A stretch of 64,000 nucleotides of DNA from Phallusia mammillata (Eukaryota > Chordata > Ascidiacea > Phlebobranchia > Ascidiidae). This document shows positions 1 through 29,500 of the stretch, piece after piece. The stretch covers positions 108,720 through 172,719 of the forward strand of contig QLIY01000237.1 of NCBI GenBank assembly GCA_003260075.1, in the 5' to 3' direction. The stretch's first letter is position 1; the number at the start of each line of letters is the position of its first letter. Position numbers and translations under genes: made by a program. Below the pieces are notes generated by a model that saw only the letters and a list, made by a program, of their open reading frames with translations, was not told the DNA's origin and did not search any database.

Positions 1-286
1 GTGTACATAAGGCCTTGTGATAATAAAGCAGGTTAATGGTATGTTAAAAGCACTTTTTGGATAAACAGACCTCTTGTTTACTTAATCCATTTAAAACTTT
101 CTCTTGCATTCACGGTCAACATCTAAATTAGTTACCTAAATTTTTGATCCTGTACACAATTTTGCCTTTACTATTTTGTCCTTTGGTTTTCTTGTGAATG
201 ATCTCAATTGAGGAAATATTTGAAGCAATTAAATTGTCAGAGTGCAATGCAGGCTACTTGCATTCTTACTATCGACTTCTTTTCAG

Positions 287-19789
<19,503 letters not shown>

Positions 19790-21255
19790 CAAAATCTTTT
19801 GAGCCTAACAGCACTTCTTGCACTTTTTACAATTCCGTTCTTTCTACTATTTGTGCACTGTAAAGGAGTGGAAAGGCTGTTGTTTTTGTGTGATCGATTC
19901 AATATTTTATTGCGTCTATTCCATCCCTATAGACTACAGACTTAAAATATTTTGAGTATAGCTGTAAGTAGAATGTTTGGCATTACATTATTGTGCTGTT
20001 AATGAAAAAGAATGTTGCAAATTAAATCAGAAATTGTATTTTGTGTTGTTTCGTAAAAAGTTGTCACAAATATGCATGCGGGCATTCATATTGATATAAG
20101 TTTAACTAGTATATCTTTTCATAAGAATTTCAGAAGCGATTTAAAATTAAGTGGTTTGTCAAAGCGTAAGTATTATGAATTTTCACTAATGCTCAAGGTC
20201 CATTTGTCTAGTTTTGCCTCCATTCGTAGACTTTTGGATAGCATTCAGTGAATAGTAATTTTACAACAAAATATATATTCAATACCATTTTTGTCACTTA
20301 TCTCAGCTCTTATATACTTTTTCCTACTGTACTTTTTCTTTGCTCTTATGGGTTTTGAGTACACTTTTGAAAATGACGCGTCCTCTTTGAGCAAAACAAA
20401 ATCATCGGTGGCTTTTGATTTGTGCCTCTGCTTACTGATTTATGCAAACAATCGAATGCATTGAACAGATTTGCGTATTTATTTTGTTACTTTTATTTCT
20501 CATTTGCCTATGCGTTCTGTTACTTTATGTAGCAAACCACTATTGGCATTCAAACATAAGAAATTCATGAAATGTCCACACATGCATTTATCAAGTCTAA
20601 AGATTTAAAATTTCTTGCACTAGAATATTAATCTAGGTTAGTTACAGTTGATGTGCATAGTGTCCTTGTATTATTTATGATTTATTTACTGTTCCTCTTT
20701 TCTCTTCTTGAAGCTGTATGATTGATTGATCAATGTAGCTGTGCTTTGAATACATTTTTGTGCAATTATCAGTATTGTAAAGGAACTTGAATTCGCTAGT
20801 GAAGTTCGAGTCGCTTATCCAGCTAGTATTTGTCAGAATTTTACATAACAGTGTCCAAAAAGAAAAAAATGGGCAAAAATAGGTCACAGCTTCCAAAAAT
20901 TGTGGCAAAAAATGTCTTAGAAGATACAAGTACTGACAAAAAAAGGTTTGAAGGCAATACAGAGCAACAAGGCATCAGTCTGGATTCTAGATTCGACGAT
21001 TGAACAAAGTACAATGAAGGATACAAAACATGCGACGGTAGATATAAAACTGGTATCAGGGTACATTGGTATTGTATACTCTTTGTCCGTGACTGCGAAA
21101 GCAGATTTTATACGTCGCATTCGTTGTTTACGATTGTTGGTTTGGCGCGTTAATGAAACTGTACTTCTTGAAACGTCGTTTAAATAAAATACTTTTACCT
21201 GCTATTAACGTGCATCTTTTTACACAGTTTCTTTGTTTGATGATGGAAATGTATT
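19790..21255. other. 3' flank of PI3K-C2 and intergenic DNA, no gene seen
   Basis: AT-rich DNA follows the PI3K-C2 stop codon, with a possible ATTAAA signal at 20021-20026. Short open frames on both strands at 20.7-21.2 kb show no recognisable domain and lack convincing splice signals. Confidence 0.5.
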
Positions 21256-21263
21256 ATTTAGAG

Positions 21264-22525
21264 CAGGGCTTCCCAAACTTTTTTGATCGCGACCCCTTTT
21301 AGTCTCTTTAAATTTTCCGCGACCCTTCGTGTTTAATATGATAAACAATGTCGTTTCAATAAATACAACAAGCGTATTTTTTGAAACGACTAATTCGAGC
21401 GAAAACTAAAAACAACCTACCTACCGGTAGCGAAAACCAGAAACAACCTACCTACTCGGAGTCTACTAATTTACACGAACAAACACCGATACCTTTTACG
21501 TGCTTTAGCCTTTAGTTTCTGTCACATTGTTTTGCAAATAGGCACTTATCACCTTGGACCAAGTTTAGGCCGGTGCAGTGCTTTGCAAACGGACATTAAA
21601 CACTGGTTAGAAATCGTAAATTTATTACCTATTTTTATTAGAGAAAGTTATTGCGCCACACAATACTTAAACGCTCTAGTCCAGGGGTCACCAAACTACG
21701 GCCCGCGGGCCGCATCCGGCCCGCTTGGTCATTTCATCTGGCCCTGGACCACATTTTTTAGATTGCCAAATCGTGTTGATAACTTTGTAACATTTTAAAA
21801 TTAATTTACTCCCCACGAAAGTTTTCCTGTCGCGATATGTAGAATAATATTACCTAGTTTCGTTGGATTACAACGCCCAGGATTGATCCAAAGCCAGCAG
21901 TTTGTTACGTCACAGACAAGTCTCAAATGTGCGCAAACAATTGCATTTTTTGTTACTTGTGACGTAATATATAAGCATTGCTCATAAGAGACGACCTATA
22001 CAACTTAACAGTCGCAACACCAGATTTTGAATGGGATTGTAAAAGACCATATCTTAGCGCCCTTAGAAAAATCACTTCGCGGACTGAGTTTGGAAAAACG
22101 GCGCTAGGGCATGTAAAGTATGCGGCCCGCGCGAACCGTTATTAAACTTATCCGGCCCGCAGTGAAAAAAGTTTGGTGACCCCTGCTCTAGTCTATAACT
22201 CTATGTGTCATTTTTATGTTGCATTAAAATGCTTGTGTATTTCAAAACAATTGCAATTGTTGCGTTTCCACCAACGTTTGTTCGATCAATGGCGTCACTA
22301 CAAGCGCGTTAGCGCTTAGCTGGAAACGTTTTAAAATCGACGTAACTCGAACAAAAATGACATTGTGATGTGATACAAAGGTCAAGGCCGGGGATGTGCG
22401 ACATTCCCGTACTCTACGCCAGTGTACGATGTACTTTCTTCAAAAATAGGTACAGCTCTCTGCGACCCCTCAAGTTTGTTGAGCGACCCCTTCTGGGGTC
22501 ACGACCCCCAGTTTGGGAAGCCCTG
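21264..22525. mobile_element. hAT-type non-autonomous element with 8-bp target duplication
   Basis: Termini CAGGGCTTCCCAAACT (left) and the inverse GTTTGGGAAGCCCTG (right) form terminal inverted repeats. The flanks 21256-21263 and 22526-22533 are both ATTTAGAG, an exact 8-bp target-site duplication, as expected for hAT transposition. No transposase frame is present. A second element of the same broad type is inserted inside it. Confidence 0.9.
21682..22185. mobile_element. second hAT-type element nested in the first
   Basis: Termini CAGGGGTCACCAAACT and the inverse GTTTGGTGACCCCTG are bounded by exact 8-bp duplications CTCTAGTC at 21674-21681 and 22186-22193. The interior is rich in GGCCCGC motifs. 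It inserted after the outer element, giving a relative age order. Confidence 0.9.
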
Positions 22526-22754
22526 ATTTAGAGCATTGTGGCGTAAAATCTTTAAAAAGAAATCGAATTTGTCTTCCTTACACACACGGATTTCTTGATC
22601 CGTACAGGAGCGGATTATGTTAATGCACGTTGTACCGGTGCCGGTTACGTTGTCAGTTGTCACGTTTGTTTTGAACTTGACCTTACATTTTGATGCAGAT
22701 TCAGATTCAGATCTGTTAATGTCGATTGGTTTTTAATTTCACGTCAAAGAAACC

Positions 22755-24971
22755 ATGCGGGCGTTGGTGCATCGCCTGACACAACGCTTCATTGCCCAAG
22801 AAAACTTTGCGCAGGTAAATTTTTGTTTACCAATCTTTCTTTTCAACTTACCTTGCGTTGATTGCGATTTGCGAACCTGTTTACTAGTTACTACATTACA
22901 AAGTGGCAAAAATATTATTTCTAATGCGCGTACTTTTTGTCCTTCATAATAACGTTTAGCATTTTCATGCAAGATGCAACTTCTGCATGTTGGTCATGGG
23001 TAAATAAACTGTTTTGCTCTATCCAAAATTTAGCAATAGGTTTTGGTTTGATATTTTCTATGTAACAAAGACTTATTGTAGTATTATAGTTGTCTACAAC
23101 GTTTTATATTTGTATTTGTAGGTCAGTACTAGATTCCTCAGCAACTCATCAACCATCTTCATTCCAAGCTACAAGCAAATCGCAAAAACGAATAATGCTG
23201 CAGGTCCATGTTTGTTATGCATTCAAAAGCGACATTTACAAGTGACTTTGAGTTCCTGGCAGAATTCCAAAACACCAAATAAAGAAAAAGATGTTAAATC
23301 AGGATCGGACAAAAAATTATTTGAAGAAATTGACTCCAAGGCTGAAAAAGAAACAAAGCAGACAACTGTGCCTTTAATGAAAAGGCTTGCTTTTGTTTCT
23401 GCAGCATTCGCAGTGTGGCTAGCAGTTTACTATCATTCAACCCAAGTAAAAAAAGACAGTAAGTATTTTTTTATCTGCAACATCACTTTTTATCAACTAA
23501 ATATTATGTGGCCTGGTCGAATATATGCCTTTGATATTCCCCTAAGCCTTTTTTATTTAAAATAACACATTTTTTTCAAAATAGACAAAATCAAAGAGAG
23601 AGAATCACAACTTAGCAAAGTGGATATTGGTGCTGATGATTATAGCTTAACTGATCACACAGGCAAGTACTTGTAAAATGGAACATTTATTGCCAATCAT
23701 ATGACGTGGTACATTCTAAAATATCTATGCTGCTATCTCACAATTGGACGATGACTGTTGGTTTCTATACGCATTTGAGATTACAATTAGCATTTTTTTG
23801 CTGTTTGTTTGGTGCCAGCAAATATCTGATATTTTTGGATTAATTTTTGCTTATCTCTAATATGTTACATTTTATGTAGGAAAGCAAGTTAGCAAAAAAG
23901 ACTTCATTGGTCAATGGCTGCTTTTGTATTTTGGTTTTACTCACTGTCCCGACATTTGCCCCGAAGAACTGGAAAAAATGGCTGAAATTATTGATATAAT
24001 TGGTAAATAATTGTAAATCAGCAAGCTTAGTCAAGCTAAGTTGTTTTTCATAGCATGAGTAGGCAAGTGGTTCTCAAACGTTTTTTGTTGTGATGCCTCT
24101 GGAAAAGTTTTCTGGACTTGCGACGCACCAGCAAAAAAAAGTTAATGAGGAAACTTATCATTAAAGTTGTGTTTATTCATACAACAACAAAAAGTCACAA
24201 AACGGTATTATTCTGCGACGCCCTTGGAAAATTGAAACGATGCACCAGGGCACCGCGACGCACAGTTTAAGAACTACTGTAGTAGGGTGTTTGAATTTTG
24301 TTAAGTGACTGCACTGGAACCTTGTTTGTTACTGTATTTGTTCAAATGACAAGGCATATGATTTTTTAAACCAGCTAGTTCTGACTTATGCTGTGTTTAC
24401 TTTTCCAAGATGGTGACAAAACCATTCCAAATCTCCTGCCATTGTTTATCACTGTGGATCCAGAGCGTGACACTCCAGAAGCAATTGAAAAATATGTGAA
24501 GGAATTCCATCCAAAGTTTGTTGGTCTTACTGGAAGCAAGGAAGATATAAAACAGGCTACAAAGGCATTTAGAGTATATTTTAGTGCTGGACCAAAGGAT
24601 GAAGATAATGATTACATTGTGAGTAAACAAACCAATGTTCCCTCTCTCCTACTTGACAATAATTAACACTGGCTCAGACAATAAGTTTTGGGGCTGTTGG
24701 CATTAGGTTCCAGCAACTAGCTACAAACAGGCTGTTTTTTAGTTTTGTTTTATTAAATTACTGACAACGAATGTAAAGTCAGGCCCGAATTAGGCCTGCT
24801 TGTTTTTTCATCTAACATCTATTTTTTCAGGTTGACCATACCATTGTTATGTATCTTATGAACCCACAAGGCAATTTTGTTGATTACTATGGTTCAAGAT
24901 CTGTTGAAAAGGAATCTATTGCATCAGGTATCAAAAAGAACATGCTCAATTACAGAAAGTTACATGGATGA
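22755..24971 (+). CDS. SCO1: SCO1/SCO2 copper chaperone for cytochrome c oxidase
   Basis: Mitochondrial inner-membrane protein that delivers copper to the CuA site of COX2. Exons 22755-22814, 23122-23458, 23585-23662, 23880-24002, 24410-24618 and 24831-24971 join in phase to 948 nt (315 residues). The N-terminus is basic, as in a mitochondrial presequence. A single hydrophobic segment ([16 protein letters not shown]) near residue 120 precedes the thioredoxin-like domain. The copper motif CPDIC lies in exon 4, and the third ligand is the His of VDHTIVMYL in exon 6. The intron after exon 3 has a GC donor (CACACAG|GCAAGT) paired with a normal AG acceptor. SCO1 and SCO2 cannot be told apart with confidence here. 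AATAAA follows at 25024-25029. Confidence 0.93.
24068..24280. mobile_element. hAT-like element remnant
   Basis: The sequence beginning AAGTGGTTCTCAAAC and ending in the inverse GTTTAAGAACTACTG matches the family at 25527-25741, with the same internal CGCGACGCAC and TTGTTGTGATGC-type segments. It lies in the SCO1 intron before the exon at 24410. Target duplications are not clean. Confidence 0.6.
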
Positions 24972-25023
24972 TGTATTTTGCACTTGTAGTTGATTCTTCA
25001 AAGTATGGAAAGCGTTGCATGTA

Positions 25024-25029
25024 AATAAA
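25024..25029 (+). promoter_or_regulatory. polyadenylation signal AATAAA of the SCO gene
   Basis: A canonical hexamer 53 nt after the SCO stop codon, the first AATAAA downstream. Confidence 0.6.
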
Positions 25030-25229
25030 TTGCACCTTTTATGTATAAGATATTTTGAATCTCATTTGCCATGCTAATTGTGGGCAGTTGGTGTTGTCAC
25101 TAAGACATTCTTGGGCTGATTATGGGGGTTCCTAATTGAGTTACCATTAAACAAAAATTCAAGGTTTACATAGCAATAATGTCCAAAGAAAGCAATTTCA
25201 TCTGATTGTGTTGGTTATATTTTAGTCAA

Positions 25230-25500
25230 AAAATAAGGTCTTGGTGGGAATAGGAATGCTTGGTGACCAGCTGATTTGGTACAACCCCTTTGATAAACCT
25301 GGCGTAGGTGTAGATTTATATATGAGGATGCTGTGATTGCTGGTCTGCATCAACGCTTCAGGGCGGATCCCATTCAGGACTGATCCAAACAAAAATTAAA
25401 GTTCATCTGACTTGCCCCTGAGCCTGGTTAGCTCAATTAGCACAGCACGGATCCTGGAAAGACTCCTGCCGTGGGTTGGAATCCCACCGCAGGCACGATT
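25230..25500 (+). mobile_element. tRNA-derived SINE fragments
   Basis: A tRNA-like head at 25421-25495 (A box TAGCTCAATTAG, B box GGGTTGGAATCCC) is preceded by SINE body sequence at 25250-25390. The body includes GACCAGCTGATTTGGTA and a segment ending GGGCGGATCCCATTC. Body before head suggests two fragments or a tandem insertion. Confidence 0.65.
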
Positions 25501-25526
25501 TTTCTATCATACGCCTTGCTGTAGAC

Positions 25527-25741
25527 CAGTGCTTTTCAAACTTTTTTTGTTGCGACGCCTCTGGAAAAGTTTTCAGGACTTGCGACGCACCAGCAAATAA
25601 AAGTTAATGAGGAAACTTATTATTAAAGTTGTGTTTATTGATACAACAACAAAAAGCCACGAAACGGAACTATTCTGCGACGCCCTTGGAAAATTGAAAC
25701 GACGCACCAGGGCGTCGCGACGCACAGTTTGAGAACTACTG
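25527..25741. mobile_element. hAT-type MITE with exact 8-bp target duplication
   Basis: Termini CAGTGCTTTTCAAACT and the inverse GTTTGAGAACTACTG. Flanks 25519-25526 and 25742-25749 are both CTGTAGAC. About 215 bp, non-coding. Confidence 0.85.
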
Positions 25742-25758
25742 CTGTAGACTGTAGTCTA

Positions 25759-25971
25759 CAGGGATCGGCAACCTTTTTTCTACTGCGGACCGTTTTTGAA
25801 ACTAAAATATTTTCGCGGACCGGCTTTCAAAAACTACAAATATTTAGCAATGAAAACGCCTAAATTAGTTTATCGTCCGTCCCCGGGATACATAGGCGAA
25901 ATGTTTCCAAGCATTTAACCTGAAAAAGTATACGGCCCGGTAACGAACTGCTCGGCGGTTGCCTACCACTG
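25759..25971. mobile_element. hAT-like MITE, different subfamily
   Basis: Termini CAGGGATCGGCAACCTT and the inverse GGTTGCCTACCACTG, about 213 bp. The target duplication is not recognisable. It sits only 10 bp from the duplication of the preceding element. Confidence 0.6.
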
Positions 25972-25977
25972 CCCTAG

Positions 25978-26115
25978 GGCAATGTTGGTGACCGGCTGAT
26001 TTGGTATGAAGCTTTCAATAGGCCTGGCGTGATATGATTTATGCGAGTGTGTTGTGATTGCTGGTCTGCAAAAACGTTCAGGGATGATCCCAGTTATGAA
26101 TTTATGTTCATCTCA
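25978..26115. mobile_element. SINE body fragment without tRNA head
   Basis: Carries GGTGACCGGCTGATTTGGTAT, GGCCTGGCGTGATATGATT and GATTGCTGGTCTGC, all shared with the SINE bodies at 10.2 and 25.3 kb. Confidence 0.55.
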
Positions 26116-26266
26116 AACATAGGATCGTTATGGTTTCTTTCGGCATACAGCCCGTACATATAAAAAGACTTCAAACGAAAACCGAAACTTTACACTAAAT
26201 GAAGACTAACAAACCTAGAAAAAGTAATGACCTTAATTTTATCACAAAAAGTTATCACTTCACACC

Positions 26267-26272
26267 TTTATT
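26267..26272 (-). promoter_or_regulatory. polyadenylation signal of the guanylate cyclase gene
   Basis: TTTATT on the plus strand is AATAAA on the gene strand, about 320 nt after the stop codon. Closer signals were not seen. Confidence 0.5.
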
Positions 26273-26588
26273 GAACATTCGCATTACACAACATTTATGA
26301 TAAACAACAACAAAAACAGAAGATGCGGATGACAAGACGATATCAATTACTACACAACACGTTTGCAAAGTGTTTCGTCTTAAACATGATGGAAAAGTTG
26401 CACAAAGTAAAGGACGAACTTATCGCAAATCGTACGAAATTTATGCAAACAAATCTATATGTGACCTCCCAAAAATTCCGACATTAAAATCACACAAAGT
26501 TTCTGATCCAAAAATACATTAACAAAGTGTTTGTTATTCTCACGGAAACCAGATCCATGAAAACATTAAATTAGCTTTTTGCTCCAGA

Positions 26589-29500
26589 TCATATAATGGT
26601 GCAGACCTTAGAACCTTGGTTATCTTCCCCACCACGAATTTTGTTCAGTAATTTTTTGGTCTTGTCTTTGACACTTGCTATAGGCCCACCACAGTTACTT
26701 CGAAGACTTGTGTCATGAGCAATAGCTGCGTCTGAATGAATGCCTTGTGGTGTCAAGTGCATGCCTTGGGCATGGGCCATGCTATTGCTGTAGGGGGGAG
26801 ACCGCACGAACACTTTTCCTTGGCCAGCCTTGTTTTTAGCTTGATGACCTAAGAAAGCAAGCAGTTGGACTGGATGAAAATTTGGATAATTGTTGTTGTG
26901 TTAGTTTTTTTTCACGGGGTTCGAACCCAGGACACTCCCGGGGACTAATCCAGATCAAGTTTTTTTTTATATCTGTATATGGGTCAGGTGCGCCAGGCCA
27001 TTCAGCCAAGTATTATTTTAGCGTTATCTTTACGGATAATCTACTAACACCATACCTCACAGCAGACCCACATTTAGATAGTTTTCGATAGGTGGCGCAA
27101 AGAACATTTTAGACATTTAAAATGATATATCTTTTAAAATGCTCGCGGTTAGGACTATTAGGGTCGGGTAAGGTATTAGCATTCAAAATACAATAAAACT
27201 GGCAATAAAACTCAGTTTCTGATGTAAAATTTTATAAAACTTATGTCCTAATCCTACCCCTAATTAGACGCTAAAAAATAATTCAGTTTTTTGCACCACC
27301 TATCGAAAATTCTTTTCAAGGAAGTTTGAATGAAGCCGTAAGAAGCAAATGTAAACCATGATTACGGTGTCGTTGTAGAAAAATGGTTTTTAAATCAAAA
27401 ATAAATCCTACTCTGCTTACCGTACATGGACCGTCCGCTAACCATTTCTTCTAGAATTCCCACAGCAGAGTATTTGGTTTCTAAAAAAAGTATTGCGTAA
27501 AGGGACTGTAGCAAAACATCAAAACTGTTTGAACTTGAAATATTTTATTCACCAAATATTAGGCTATTTGACTCGTGTTACTACAAGGTAAATCCCCAAA
27601 CTAGTTCAATTTTACTGTAAATTAGATGCTTGCAAAGACGAAGTCAGGTCAAAATGTTGCAACTCGAGGGTATGAAAACGCCTTTTAGGGCGGGGGGGGG
27701 GGGGCTATTTGACTCGTGTTACCACAAGGTAAATCCCAAAACTAGTTCAATTTTACTGTAAATTAGATGCTTGCAAAGACGAATTCAGGTCAAAATGTTG
27801 CAACTCGAGGGTATGAAAACGCCTTTTAGGGCAACGAAAGCACCATCCTGGCTGTACTGCTTTGATTATACTGTTACTTGGTTACCTTTATTCTCATTGT
27901 TGTTTGCGTGACGGAAATCTGAAAAAAAAAAGAATCTGATCTAGGGTAGTGGAACGATAAATGATTTTTTGCGCTGTGGACCGATTTACGCCAAGTAGTA
28001 GGTTAATTTGCGGACTGGCCTTCGATAAATAACAAAAACCAAATAACTATTTACTGCTTGCAAATACGGTCCTCACGAATCATGGCGCTGAATAATTAGG
28101 TTATTTTGCCTTAGGGAAGACACATGCGTTTGTTTGTAATGTCTAGTTTACATTATATATTGTTTGTGTTTTCCCTGGAAACAAAACATAACGGTGCGGT
28201 ATGTTTTGTCGACCACAGTATTACTTTTTAGGGGGGGGGGGGCAGTGGTATTAACACATGCGTTTGTTTGTAATGTCTAGTTTACATTATGTATTGTTTG
28301 TGTTTTCCCTGGAAACAAACATAACGGTGCGGTATGTTTTGTCGACCACAGTATTACTTTTTAGGTAACGAATTTGTTCTACTTACTTTCCATGCTTTTA
28401 GGATAATTTGACATTTCCATGTTCACTGAAATAAAAAAGAATTATTTTAGTTTTGTTGGCAGTGACAAGTTTAGATTGTCCAACTCAATGTTTGAAGGAC
28501 AAAAAAAGAAATAAATGCAGAGCATGTGTTACCTACGCTACCTTCGGACCAACACTGTTCTTTGTAGTTTAATATATTGGCGTTCTGAATTGTAGCAATC
28601 TTCTCAAGAGTTTCGCGAAAGTTCTGAAAATCAAAAACAATCTCTGAATTCATTTTCCCAATCTAGATATAGTACAATAAACAACTCATAACCTGTAGAA
28701 TTATGGTTAAATCGTGTAAAAATCTTCGTTTTGAAGCTGCAAACCTGTCAAATATTTTGGCGAAACCTAACGGTAGGATAATCGTTTTTTCATAATACAT
28801 GGAATATAAACGTTACACTACAATGCCATTATAGCGGCCTAATGCGCACCTTTAATTCGTTGGACTATTTTTCTATGCAGGGACCAAAAACGCAAAAACA
28901 AAACAAAGGGCTTGTTATTGGAAAAAAAACAAATTCCCTCAACCTATAAAGGTGTGAAACATCACCCAAGCATGGGGGGGGGGGGTGGATTTTTCTATGC
29001 AGGGACCCAAAACGCAAAAACAAAACAAAGGGCTTGTTATTGAAAAAAACAAACAAATTCCCTCAACCTATAAAGGTGTGAAACATCACCCAAGCATGAG
29101 AATTATAAAAGAAATATCCACAACACCGTGCATACCAATTTTTCCGGTGTCGGCACCACAGTAACTGGCGCTGGGGCTCCTTCAATGCCTTCTGGATTCT
29201 GGCCGTTGTTTACTTGGACACCGTTGATTGGCAATGCAGTTTTGTTTGGTCCCGAGGTTGCGTCAAAAAATCTGAAAATGGACGATTTGTGAATAACTAA
29301 GCTTTTCGACGTCACTGGGTAATGTTTATGTATTTAGTAAACATGGTGGATCCCTGTATTCAATTTATGTTTATGATAACTGATTGTTAGTCGAAGTTGC
29401 ATTGCTTTACGACGAAGCTGACTTATACAGCATACGAGACAGACAAAGATTCTTGTGATTCGACTTTGAACGTGTTCTCTGCTCAGCCTGCGTGGCTTAG

